Source: Paenibacillus taiwanensis DSM 18679 (GTDB lineage: Bacteria; Bacillota; Bacilli; Paenibacillales; Paenibacillaceae). From it: a DNA stretch of 64,000 nt. Shown here piece after piece: positions 16,156-24,045 of the stretch. Each line of letters starts with the position of its first letter. The first letter of the stretch is position 1. The position numbers and the translations under genes were made by a program. A model generated the notes under the pieces. That model was given only the letters and a program-made list of their open reading frames with translations. It did not search any database and was not told the DNA's origin. The DNA lies in the NCBI RefSeq assembly GCF_000425125.1, contig NZ_AULE01000024.1:186001-250000 (forward strand), written 5' to 3'.

Positions 16156-17487
16156 GTGTATTTACATGGAACTAGCACGATTAATGATCTAGGACATTTA
16201 ACGATTGGCGGTTGTGATGTAACTGATCTGAAAGCCCAGTTTGGCACGCCGCTTTATATTGTAGATGAGCAATTAGTGAGACAGCGCAGTCGTCAATATA
16301 TGGAGGCATTTCGGGAATCTGGCTTAAAGTTTCAGGTTGCATATGCGAGCAAGGCGTTTTGTGTAATGGCGATGTGTAGGCTTGCGGATGAAGAGGGCTT
16401 GTCTTTGGACGTTGTGTCTGATGGTGAACTGTATACGGCACTGGAGGCAGGATTTCCGGCCCATCGTATTCATTTCCACGGCAATAACAAGACGCCAGAT
16501 GAAATTGAGATGGCGCTTGAGGCGAATATCGGATGTTTTGTTGTAGATAACTTTACGGAGCTGCAATTGTTAAATGTGATGGCCAAGCAGCGGGCACGTA
16601 AGGTAAATGTATTGCTTCGTGTTACGCCTGGCGTAGAGGCACATACACATGAATACATTTCCACAGGTCAGACGGATTCCAAGTTTGGCTTTGACATCGG
16701 CAACGGCACAGCCTATGAAGCGGTTCAGCAGGCAGCTAAAGCGGATGGATTGGATCTATTAGGCGTTCATTCCCACATTGGGTCGCAAATTTTTGAAGTA
16801 GAAGGTTTCCAGATGGCAGTTGAACGGGTTGCTCAATTCACACGCCAAGTAAAAGAACAGTCAGGCGTTAGCTTCCGGGTCGTCAATTTGGGGGGCGGGT
16901 TTGGCATTCGTTATACAGAAGGTGACACACCGCTAGCTGTCGCAGATTACGTGAAGGCGATTACAGACGCGGTAAAAGTGCACTTTGCAAATTGGAATGA
17001 GTCATTGCCTGAAATTTGGGTTGAGCCAGGTCGCAGCATCGTTGGTGATGCAGGGACAACGTTGTACACGGTCGGTACTGTTAAAGAAATACCAGGTGTT
17101 CGCAAATACGTTGCGGTTGATGGTGGTATGACGGACAATCCTCGCCCAGCTTTGTATGAGTCCCGCTATGAGGCTTTGTTAGCTAATCGAGCTAATGAGG
17201 CGGCGGAGGAGGTTGTATCTATCGCAGGTAAATGCTGTGAAAGTGGCGACATGCTCATTTGGGATTTGTCGTTACCGCTTGTGCAGCAGGACGATCTTTT
17301 GGCGGTATCCTGCACTGGCGCCTACAATTATGCAATGGCAAGCAACTATAACCGAATTCGTAAGCCTGCGGTTGTATTTGTTCAGAATGGTCAAGCGGAC
17401 CTCGTTGTAGGCCGCGAGACACACCAAGACATCGTCGGCAAGGATGTCATTCCGGCAAGATTGCAAAAAGTGTTAGTCAGTCAATAA
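16156..17487 (+). CDS. lysA: Diaminopimelate decarboxylase
   Basis: LysA decarboxylates meso-diaminopimelate to L-lysine, the last step of lysine synthesis. The 443-residue PLP enzyme has the fold-III N-terminal barrel with Schiff-base Lys66 (YASKAF), the phosphate-binding NLGGGFGIRY, GVHSHIGSQI, EPGRSIVG, and the C-terminal CCESGD and YNRIRKPA motifs with the dimer-interface Cys. The start is GTG 16156, in a weak ribosome-binding context. It stands alone between its own promoter and terminator, and follows the spoVA-type gene as in Bacillus. Confidence 0.95.
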   Translation: MYLHGTSTINDLGHLTIGGCDVTDLKAQFGTPLYIVDEQLVRQRSRQYMEAFRESGLKFQVAYASKAFCVMAMCRLADEEGLSLDVVSDGELYTALEAGFPAHRIHFHGNNKTPDEIEMALEANIGCFVVDNFTELQLLNVMAKQRARKVNVLLRVTPGVEAHTHEYISTGQTDSKFGFDIGNGTAYEAVQQAAKADGLDLLGVHSHIGSQIFEVEGFQMAVERVAQFTRQVKEQSGVSFRVVNLGGGFGIRYTEGDTPLAVADYVKAITDAVKVHFANWNESLPEIWVEPGRSIVGDAGTTLYTVGTVKEIPGVRKYVAVDGGMTDNPRPALYESRYEALLANRANEAAEEVVSIAGKCCESGDMLIWDLSLPLVQQDDLLAVSCTGAYNYAMASNYNRIRKPAVVFVQNGQADLVVGRETHQDIVGKDVIPARLQKVLVSQ

Positions 17488-17568
17488 GGTTTGCGATAGT
17501 GGAGGTAGACGTGACTTGCTCATTAGAGTTTTGTGACTGTCTGCGTAAGTACGGGTGTATCAAGAATG

Positions 17569-17617
17569 AGCAACACCGAGCTGTAGGGGGATTTCCTTTG
17601 GCTTGGTGTTGTTTTTG
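17569..17617 (+). terminator. Terminator of lysA
   Basis: CAACACCGAGC pairs with GCTTGGTGTTG around a 19-nt loop, followed by TTTTTGG. Confidence 0.8.
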
Positions 17618-17693
17618 GCTTCGTAAAGTTGTAAGTCGGGGCTATTATGCTGAAGGAAAAAATGTTGTTCTGATTGTGGTCATGATGTGTTTG

Positions 17694-17723
17694 TTGTGTT
17701 GAATCGGTCTGCAATGATATACT
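17694..17723 (+). promoter_or_regulatory. Promoter of ppiB
   Basis: TTGTGT at 17694-17699, an 18-nt spacer and TATACT at 17718-17723. TG one base upstream makes it an extended -10. Confidence 0.6.
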
Positions 17724-17769
17724 GTACACGGTGTGTTTATTTCGCATATGAGAAAGGATGTTTATTATA

Positions 17770-18198
17770 ATGAAAAAAGCAAACATCACGCTGGAAAACG
17801 GCGGCCAAGTTGTCATTGAATTGTTCGAAAATGAAGCTCCAGGCACGGTTGCCAACTTTGAAAAATTGGCGAATGAAGGTTTCTACAACGGTTTGTCCTT
17901 CCATCGTGTAATTAAAGGATTTGTAGCTCAAGGCGGCTGCCCTAACGGTACAGGTACAGGTGGACCTGGTTATACAATCAAATGTGAAACAGCTGGCAAC
18001 CCGCACAAACACGTTAAAGGTGCTTTGTCTATGGCTCATGCAGGCAAAGATACAGGCGGTAGCCAGTTCTTCATCTGTTACGATGCATTCCCGCATCTTG
18101 ATGGCGTACATACTGTATTTGGCCAAGTTATCGAAGGTGTTGAGCATGTTGATGCCATTAAACAAGGCGACAAAATGGCGAAAGTTGAAGTAGCATAG
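17770..18198 (+). CDS. ppiB: Peptidyl-prolyl cis-trans isomerase, cyclophilin type
   Basis: A 142-residue cytoplasmic cyclophilin that accelerates proline isomerisation in protein folding. Landmark residues are the catalytic Arg in [13 protein letters not shown], the [15 protein letters not shown] segment, and [12 protein letters not shown]. The start is ATG 17770, which gives the usual length; an upstream in-frame ATG at 17758 directly abuts the AGAAAGG ribosome binding site and cannot be used well. It has its own promoter and terminator. Codon use is that of the surrounding core genes, unlike the AT-rich accessory block that begins just after it. Confidence 0.94.
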   Translation: MKKANITLENGGQVVIELFENEAPGTVANFEKLANEGFYNGLSFHRVIKGFVAQGGCPNGTGTGGPGYTIKCETAGNPHKHVKGALSMAHAGKDTGGSQFFICYDAFPHLDGVHTVFGQVIEGVEHVDAIKQGDKMAKVEVA

Positions 18199-18209
18199 GC
18201 ATAATAGAA

Positions 18210-18256
18210 AGAATCCTCTTAGTGTGTATTTTAATGCTCTAAGAGGATTTTTTTTG
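18210..18256 (+). terminator. Terminator of ppiB
   Basis: AATCCTCTTAG pairs with CTAAGAGGATT, followed by eight T. The accessory region starts right behind it. Confidence 0.9.
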
Positions 18257-18268
18257 TATTCTGGAAAG

Positions 18269-18569
18269 TGGATACCAATTGTTAAAAAGATTAAGACTTG
18301 TCGTGATAATGTCAATTTTCCTATTCTCGTTCTCAACAACTTCAAGCGCTCATGAAATGTATTATAGTGGATCAGCACCAAACTGGACGCCGATTAATTT
18401 GAAGTAGAGCATAACAAATTTTGGTGCGGCACATTTAAAATTTAACAATGATTCTCTAAGTTCTGATTACACTAATCATTATGTCAATGCAACAAATGCA
18501 TGGCCGAATAGTACATCTAAAGTACAAACATCTAGAACAACGTTTTCTTATTCTAATGTAGACATATTG
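18269..18569. repeat. Direct repeat, copy 1: 5' block of the protease gene
   Basis: These 301 bases align without gaps to 20724-21024, with five mismatches (about 98% identity). The block covers the start region, signal peptide and first third of the protease. Beyond its right edge the two genes fall to roughly 80% identity. Confidence 0.9.
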
Positions 18570-18929
18570 TCGCCAACAGATTCCTTTTGGGAACAAAAAG
18601 TAGGATATCTTAATGTGTACAATGTATACGGTATTACGGATATAACCACAACAGATAACATTCTAATAACAGATTCAAACTCAGCTAAAAATTCCTCTCG
18701 ACTAATTAAGTACGGTCACATTTATATGAACCCTCATTCAAAAGTATTTGGAAGTGAAAATGATAAATTATATACAATGGTGCATGAGATCGGTCATGTG
18801 TTAGGGTTAGGGCATCCAGATTACATATACTATCCTGTAAATGATCAGTCTATCATGAAACAAGGATCGTATTCGAGCTACAGTACTCCAAGAACTCATG
18901 ACATAAACGATATTTCAAATAAATATTAA
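18279..18929 (+). pseudogene. Secreted metzincin-type zinc protease, copy 1, with in-frame TAG
   Basis: One open frame of 217 codons from TTG 18279, broken only by TAG at 18405-18407 (codon 43). It has an N-terminal signal peptide (LRLVVIMSIFLFSFSTTSSA, then HEMYYSG), a middle region, and the zinc motif HEIGHVLGLGH (HExxHxxGxxH) with a Met-turn-like SIMKQG after it, the hallmarks of matrixin-like metzincins. The ribosome binding site is weaker than in copy 2 and there is no visible promoter, since the ppiB terminator lies just upstream. A restart from TTG 18567 would give a 120-residue fragment with the catalytic site but no signal. Either the gene is dead or the TAG is read through. I cannot name a characterised homologue. 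Confidence 0.7.
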
Positions 18930-18958
18930 TGTTTATATTGAAGAATGGAGGTAATGTT

Positions 18959-19630
18959 ATGCTAATTACGAGGAAGACCAAGATTTTTAGTATGGTGGGA
19001 TGTGTTACTATTTTGTTTGTGTTATCAATGTATATATACAACGAAAAAAGTTCATCTATAGGACTTTCCGCCGATAGGATACACGAATTGCGACAAGAAT
19101 ACCCTTCCTTAGACGGTGAACATGCAACATACCATATGAAAAAACAATCCTTTCAAGATGTTACTAAGCTAACCGAAACTATCATTACTGCTGAAGTAGT
19201 TGGCGAATTACCAGAGTACGTGATCGATTTAACAGGACTACCAAACACCCCAGAAGATAAGATTAACCAGAAGAGGAAGCAAAATGGATTACCATCTCTC
19301 ACTGCTACATTTTCACAATATGAAGTTAAGGTTTTGGAAACCGTAAACGGAAAGCCAGTAACAGGTAATATAAAATTAGTCTATAACTCAGCATTTCGGG
19401 GAATTGAACCAGATCTTAAAAAAGGGATGAAAATTGTAACAGCTATTTCCGCAGGGAAACTGGCTCATGAAGGGAAATTTTACTTCACTAGATTTGGAAC
19501 TTACTACATCGTTGATAACGATTATGTACTTTCAGCAGTAGATGATGAATTCTCAGTTAAGATGAACGGAAGACCATTAAAAGAATTTATTGATGAAATT
19601 AGTACAATATCTTTACCTCCACCTCGTTAA
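18959..19630 (+). CDS. Membrane-anchored partner protein of the protease cassette, copy 1
   Basis: A 223-residue protein of unrecognised family. The start is ATG 18959, 6 nt after GGAGGT; the longer reading from 18929 has no such site. Residues 5-25 form a transmembrane anchor (FSMVGCVTILFVLSMYIY), and the rest is predicted extracellular. Motifs shared with the two paralogues at 21413 and 24046 are RIHELR, AEVVGELPEY, PNTPE, YEVKVLET, KLVYNSAF, EPDLKKGMKI and FGTYYIVDNDYVLSAVDD. The pattern looks beta-rich. It lies 29 nt after the copy 1 protease and ends in a strong terminator. The frame is intact although the neighbouring protease is broken. An inhibitor, chaperone or immunity-like role toward the protease is only a guess. 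Confidence 0.75.
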   Translation: MLITRKTKIFSMVGCVTILFVLSMYIYNEKSSSIGLSADRIHELRQEYPSLDGEHATYHMKKQSFQDVTKLTETIITAEVVGELPEYVIDLTGLPNTPEDKINQKRKQNGLPSLTATFSQYEVKVLETVNGKPVTGNIKLVYNSAFRGIEPDLKKGMKIVTAISAGKLAHEGKFYFTRFGTYYIVDNDYVLSAVDDEFSVKMNGRPLKEFIDEISTISLPPPR

Positions 19631-19633
19631 TGC

Positions 19634-19676
19634 AATACGGTAATATCTGTTACACAAGATATTACCGTATTTATTG
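19634..19676 (+). terminator. Terminator of cassette 1
   Basis: A perfect 15-bp stem (AATACGGTAATATCT with its complement) around an 8-nt loop, followed by TATTG. The same 15-bp stem recurs after cassette 2 at 22082-22120. Confidence 0.85.
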
Positions 19677-19826
19677 TTTGATATGATGATTTAATAAATA
19701 CAGTGGACATATAAATGGATATCTCTCAATATGTTAGACACACAGTATCAAGATAGTCAAACCTGCAATTGATTCTCTGTATATATGCTGTGATATGAAT
19801 TTTTTTCTTTATTTAGAGATTTAAGT

Positions 19827-20126
19827 TTGCTGGAGCGCGCGAATGTCACTTGCTACGGGATTCCCGTCTTCCATATCAAGGCGCCAGAATTGGTTGTGAT
19901 GATAAATAGAATTTCACCTTATCGTAGGGATGAAGGGTGTTTACGGGGCTTTGCATATGACTTTCCTGAAATCGGACTCACCTTATATCGTTCTCGTATC
20001 ATAACAGATGAGGATTTGGGAGCTGATTGGTTCAAGGCTCAAAGCCTCGATGATCATGAGTATGAAAAGAAATTCATGTATTTTGAAACGGTTATGGTGT
20101 GTGGACAAAACTATTTAAATAGATAG
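19827..20126 (+). pseudogene. ORF of 99 codons, probably 5'-truncated, unknown
   Basis: The readable product is hydrophilic and compact: GIPVFHIKAPELVVMINRIS, then a segment with FPEIGLTLYRS and ITDEDLGADWF, ending FMYFETVMV. The only possible start is TTG 19827, without a ribosome binding site; the frame runs on upstream for 11 codons to a stop. I read it as the C-terminal part of a gene whose beginning was lost. The sequence style (short, acidic, Trp/Phe-rich) recalls small immunity-type proteins, but I do not recognise the family. It ends at a hairpin shared with the convergent gene. Confidence 0.4.
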
Positions 20127-20130
20127 TAAA

Positions 20131-20174
20131 AAATACCCCCGTATCCGATTCGATATTTTGGATCGGGGGTATAA
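20131..20174. terminator. Bidirectional terminator between convergent ORFs
   Basis: AAATACCCCC pairs with GGGGGTATAAAT, with A-rich and T-rich flanks suited to either direction. It lies between the ORF at 19827 and the minus-strand gene at 20179. Confidence 0.75.
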
Positions 20175-20178
20175 ATAT

Positions 20179-20547
20179 TTATTTACTGAAAGATAGTCCT
20201 TCCTTATCAATGATCTCGATTAATCGTTGTTCATCTTCCATTACAGTTATGTTTAGTTCATTTAGAACTTTATCAATCGCATCTAATTCCAACTTCTCTT
20301 TGTTACCATCAGCCAAATCTCGTACATAGTCAGTAGCGATATCAGCAATATCTAATGTAACGTTTACTCGATCTGCAATGTTCTTATCAAGTCCCATAGT
20401 GGTTTCATTATTGAGAAAGCCCTTTTTAAGAAAGTATGAAATTACGAAAACCCCTGAAATTACTGCCACTGTTACGATACAAATTACGTTAAAATGTCCT
20501 GTGTCTCTAAAAGCCTCTTTTGACCTGTGATCTGATAATACTGACAA
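20179..20547 (-). CDS. Small single-pass membrane protein, unknown
   Basis: A 122-residue protein starting at TTG 20547, five bases after CAGGA. A transmembrane helix covers residues 20-40 (NVICIVTVAVISGVFVISYF), followed by an acidic helical domain (VNVTLDIADIATDYVRDLA, then KVLNELNITVMEDEQRLIEI). No known domain is recognised. It is the only minus-strand gene in the accessory block, lying between cassette 1 and cassette 2, with its own terminator. The coding call rests on an uninterrupted frame, the membrane segment and a plausible start. Confidence 0.55.
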   Translation of the reverse strand: MSVLSDHRSKEAFRDTGHFNVICIVTVAVISGVFVISYFLKKGFLNNETTMGLDKNIADRVNVTLDIADIATDYVRDLADGNKEKLELDAIDKVLNELNITVMEDEQRLIEIIDKEGLSFSK

Positions 20548-20629
20548 AGTATCCTGATTAGAGAATACAAGTTAAAAATTGTATAAATATTAATAATGAT
20601 CATATTAATTATAATACTTGTTATGCTAT

Positions 20630-20635
20630 TATAAT
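20630..20635 (+). promoter_or_regulatory. Possible -10 box upstream of cassette 2
   Basis: A perfect TATAAT about 100 nt before the protease start in very AT-rich DNA. No convincing -35 is found, and AT-rich DNA gives such hits by chance. Confidence 0.3.
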
Positions 20636-20723
20636 CTGGGTTTACAAATAATTGAACAGAAAGGAAGGATTTCGGGGATTGGTTTAAAAAATAGTTTCGG
20701 TAGTTTTATTATTTTGAGAAAGG

Positions 20724-21024
20724 TGGATACAAATTGTTAAAAAGATTAAGACTTGTCGTGATAATGTCAATTTTTCTATTATCGTTCTCAACAACTTCAA
20801 GTGCTCATGAAATGTATTATAGTGGATCAGCACCAAACTGGACGCCGATTAATTTGAAGTAGAGCATAACAAATTTTGGTGCGGCACATTTAAAATTTAA
20901 CAATGATTCTCTAAGTTCTGATTACACTAATCATTATGTCAATGCAACAAATGCATGGCCGAATAGTACATCTAAAGTACAAACGTCTAGAACAACGTTT
21001 TCTTATTCTAATGTAGACATATTG
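20724..21024. repeat. Direct repeat, copy 2: 5' block of the protease gene
   Basis: Matches 18269-18569 at about 98%, including the in-frame TAG. The identity ends 16 bases before the frameshift in this copy. Confidence 0.9.
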
Positions 21025-21383
21025 ACGCCTACAAAAGTTTTTGGAGACAAGCGGTGGGCGCTTCATTAGAATACTATGCTTACGCGCTTACTGATGTAAC
21101 CACCACAGACAATATCCTTGTAACTGACACCACCTCTGCCCAAAATTCCTCTCGATTAATTAAGTACGGTCATATATATATGAACCCACATGCACAAGTA
21201 TTTGGAAGTGAGAATGATAAATTGTATACAATGGTGCATGAAATTGGACACGTTTTAGGTTTAGGTCATCCTAATTCTATATTTTACCCAGTTAATGATG
21301 ACTCTGTAATGAGACAATCAGCTTACTCAGGATATACGACACCAAGAAATCATGATATAAATGATATTTCGAGTAAGTATTAA
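20734..21383 (+). pseudogene. Secreted metzincin-type zinc protease, copy 2, TAG plus frameshift
   Basis: This copy has a good ribosome binding site (GAGAAAGGTGG, 8 nt before TTG 20734) and the same signal peptide as copy 1. It carries the same in-frame TAG, here at 20860-20862. Relative to copy 1 it lacks one base near 21035-21042, shifting the frame so that the catalytic part (HEIGHVLGLGH, then SVMRQS) reads from about 21043 to 21383. The 109-codon 3' open frame alone lacks a signal and start context. Two lesions make it very likely non-functional as one protein. The 3' part is only about 80% identical to copy 1 although the 5' block is nearly identical. Confidence 0.8.
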
Positions 21384-21412
21384 TATATGCTAAAAGATAG
21401 GAGGATAATTTA

Positions 21413-22078
21413 ATGGTGATAACTAAAAAAACTAAAGTCTTCAGCTTAGTAGCTTGTAGTATTATATTACTTGTAATATCCTATTTAGTGATTTATTCGA
21501 ATAATTCAGGTTCTCTATCCTCAGAACGAATTCATCAGTTAAGACTAAATTATCCTGCATATAATAATGAATCAGCAATGTATCATGTAAAACGGCCATC
21601 CTTTCAAGAAATAGCTAAAGTATCAGAGAGTATTATTTCAGCCGAAGTCATCGGTGAGTTACCAGAATACGAAATTGACTTATTTGGGCAGCCGAATACA
21701 CCAGAATTTAAGATTAATGAGAAAATGAAAAAGAATGGACTTCCTACAAAACGAGCAACGTTTGTTCAATACGAAGTAAAGGTCTTGGAAACATTAAATG
21801 ATGAACCAGTTAATGGAAATATTAAATTAGTTTACAATAAAGCCTTTAAAGATGCCGAAGTTGATCTTAAAAAGGGAACTAAGATTATCACAGTTATAGC
21901 CAAAGGGGATACTGTGCACGAAGGGAAGCATTTCTTTACCAAATTCGGGACATATTACATCGTAGACAATGATTATGTTCTTTCAGCAGTAGATGATGAC
22001 TTCTCAAAAAAAATGAACGGGAAGACAGTAACATCATTGTTAGACGAAATTAAATCAATGGAACTATTATCACATTAA
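21413..22078 (+). CDS. Membrane-anchored partner protein of the protease cassette, copy 2
   Basis: A 221-residue paralogue of the protein at 18959, starting at ATG 21413 after AGGAGGATAATTTA. It has an N-terminal anchor (VFSLVACSIILLVISYLVIY) and the shared motifs RIHQLR, AEVIGELPEYEID, GQPNTPE, YEVKVLET, KLVYNKAF, VDLKKGTKI and FGTYYIVDNDYVLSAVDD. It follows the broken copy 2 protease by 29 nt and ends at the same 15-bp terminator stem as copy 1. The intact frame suggests that the partner is kept under selection independently of the protease. Function unknown. Confidence 0.75.
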   Translation: MVITKKTKVFSLVACSIILLVISYLVIYSNNSGSLSSERIHQLRLNYPAYNNESAMYHVKRPSFQEIAKVSESIISAEVIGELPEYEIDLFGQPNTPEFKINEKMKKNGLPTKRATFVQYEVKVLETLNDEPVNGNIKLVYNKAFKDAEVDLKKGTKIITVIAKGDTVHEGKHFFTKFGTYYIVDNDYVLSAVDDDFSKKMNGKTVTSLLDEIKSMELLSH

Positions 22079-22081
22079 TGG

Positions 22082-22122
22082 AATACGGTAATATCTTATC
22101 TATTGAGATATTACCGTATTGT
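22082..22122 (+). terminator. Terminator of cassette 2
   Basis: The same 15-bp stem as at 19634 (AATACGGTAATATCT and its complement) with a different loop. The T-run is short. Confidence 0.8.
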
Positions 22123-22373
22123 TATATATGGTAATACTTATTTGAGAATTTTGCATTAATTTGAGCAAGGGTACCCAGATTGGGCATGTTGATAAACATA
22201 TTCAATCCACAGTCATCTCTTCTGCAAACAATATTTGTGAGTCCATCGATAAGACTTTTTGTGGATCGATCTTGATATCGATCCATAACGAGATGGACGA
22301 TGGTCGTCCGAAAGTAAGTTTCAATCGACCACTGGTCTCGCAGCATCGTGTTGCAATAAATCAGGTAGGCTAG

Positions 22374-22523
22374 GAATTAGCTCAGGATGCAATTGAAATG
22401 AGAAAGAACCATTTGGAACCTGCTACACGTGAACTATTGGAAGAAGCCAATGTAATCCCTCTTAAAGAAGGATTAGCGATTGGACATATTTACGACGCAG
22501 CAACGTGGCAGCTCTATATTTGA
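22374..22523 (+). pseudogene. Gene remnant, unknown
   Basis: Fifty codons without a start between TAG 22371 and TGA 22521. They encode a helical tail (AIEMRKNHLEPATRELLEEA, then IPLKEGLAIGHIY and WQLYI). Codon-like composition suggests a former gene whose upstream part has decayed. The preceding 22123-22370 is open in several frames, but I can support no gene there. Confidence 0.35.
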
Positions 22524-22583
22524 CTGTATAGAATGCTAATAACTCTTAATATTTTATACACAAACAAAGGTGGTTTCTCAAAT

Positions 22584-23219
22584 ATGATACACACGGTAGA
22601 AGAACTATTGAATATGCTGCATAAACTTCCGAGAAAAAATAATATTCTTTTAGTAGGCATAGATGGCTGTGGAGGTTCCGGAAAAAGTTCATTGGCTAGA
22701 AAGCTTCGTGACATTAGTAATGAGGTGGTTTTAATTGAAATGGATGATTTTTATCGTCCATCTAGTGAAAGAACAGTTAATCCTGAATCAAATTCGGTAG
22801 GAGCAGATTTTGACTGGATGCGTGTAAGGGAGCAAGTTTTGCTTCCTCTGTGTTCTGGTAAAGAAGGTAATTTTCAGCGCTATGATTGGGATAATGACCG
22901 TTTAGCAGAATGGCACGAAGTTCCGATTAATGGGATTGTAATTATTGAAGGGGTTTACTCTACACGCAAAGAGTTATCGGAATTTTATGATTTTAAAATT
23001 TGGGTGGATAGTCCTTATAACGTTCGTCTTGAGCGAGGCTTAGCACGAGATGGAGAAGCAGCTCGTGCTCGATGGGAAAATGAATGGATGCCAGCAGAAG
23101 ACAGATACGTCAATGAACATCGCTCTTATGAGTTGGCTGATATTGTCATAGACGGATCAGGGATACAAGCTAGTTTAGATGAAAATAAATTATTTGTTGT
23201 TAAAAGTAAGTTTCTTTAA
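22584..23219 (+). CDS. P-loop kinase, uridine kinase-like
   Basis: A 211-residue cytoplasmic protein with a Walker A motif near residues 27-34 (GIDGCGGSGKSS), EMDDFYRPS, and VIIEGVYSTR as a Walker B-like strand. A lid segment GLARDGEAARARWENEW follows. This matches the uridine kinase/phosphoribulokinase-like family found in many bacilli, which transfers phosphate from ATP to a small substrate; the natural substrate is often unknown. The start is ATG 22584, after AAAGGTGG; the in-frame ATG at 22533 has no ribosome binding site. It lies inside the accessory block with no obvious functional partner. Confidence 0.72.
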   Translation: MIHTVEELLNMLHKLPRKNNILLVGIDGCGGSGKSSLARKLRDISNEVVLIEMDDFYRPSSERTVNPESNSVGADFDWMRVREQVLLPLCSGKEGNFQRYDWDNDRLAEWHEVPINGIVIIEGVYSTRKELSEFYDFKIWVDSPYNVRLERGLARDGEAARARWENEWMPAEDRYVNEHRSYELADIVIDGSGIQASLDENKLFVVKSKFL

Positions 23220-23304
23220 TCCTTTTGAGATCGTAAAATATGTTGTGTAAGTGAAGTGGCTACACACGTACACTACATACCGAGTGACTAAAGGGGCAGA
23301 TCAG

Positions 23305-23661
23305 ATGACTGTTAAACATGTTGCTTTTATATTAATATTTCTCATATCCTTCTTCAGTTCAGGCTGTGCGAGCGCTCCGAGAAATGAAAAACCACTCAGA
23401 ACCCTATGTTAAGCGAGGACTTACCTCGGGATGGATGAGTTCGAGGGGAAAAAATACTCGCTATAAGAGATATACAAGACAGATCCTATGACGAGAGATA
23501 GGAAACCTTTTAATAAAAGCTAAAGTTGGTGATTTGAACTGGATGGAATATAAGATGGCAGAAAACAAGCAATGGGTATTAGTGGTGATTGGAAAGTATA
23601 CGTTACCACTAGTGATGGTTCTAATATGAATATTACTACTGTGGATGCTAGACAATTTTAA
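23305..23661 (+). pseudogene. Decayed lipoprotein gene
   Basis: ATG 23305, after AAGGGG, opens a lipoprotein signal peptide (FILIFLISFFSSGCAS, lipobox SSGC) but the frame stops at 23410-23412 after 35 residues. Downstream, coding-like fragments in other frames continue (GDWKVYVTTSDGSN, ending TVDARQF near 23660), just before a good terminator. I read this as one small secreted lipoprotein gene broken by frameshifts. Confidence 0.5.
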
Positions 23662-23702
23662 CTGTCTCTAACAACATTTTTGCTTATTGCATTTATGCGG
23701 AG

Positions 23703-23730
23703 AACCCTAGAAACTAGGGCTTTTCTTTTA
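23703..23730 (+). terminator. Terminator after the decayed lipoprotein gene
   Basis: CCCTAG, loop AAA, CTAGGG, followed by CTTTTCTTTTATT. The 300 bases that follow (23731-24045) hold no ORF or element I can support. Confidence 0.75.
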
Positions 23731-24045
23731 TTAAAGTTTTCTTTATCACTCCTTATACAGTCTGTTTTGTAACAATTACTCTGTCTTAGACCAGTAATTC
23801 AATTAATAGAATTATGGAATTGCTTTGCCGAATCCATCCAGCAGCTAATTACTCCTGACTTATCCAGAAATTAAGTCTGAGTCATATTTTGAAGAGAGCG
23901 CTAAAAAGGTCATCTTGCTATCGGTACACAAAATCAGTATAATCCTGGAACACTTTTCTGTAGTCAACACTTTTTATGGTCGAGTCATCTAGAAATGGAT
24001 TCAAGTATATTCATTTTGGAAAATTAAGGATGAAGGTAGTGAAGT

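Noticed and set aside
17737-18381. Open frame of 214 codons on the minus strand across ppiB
   Set aside because: Antisense to the cyclophilin gene, crosses its terminator and shows no recognisable motif.
20724-21383. Programmed frameshift as the way to express protease copy 2
   Set aside because: The region has no clear slippery heptamer with a following structure, copy 1 needs no shift at the same place, and an in-frame TAG lies upstream. Loss of one base is simpler.
22122-22370. ORFs on both strands after cassette 2
   Set aside because: Neither has a ribosome binding site or recognisable motif and they overlap each other. Treated as decayed DNA.
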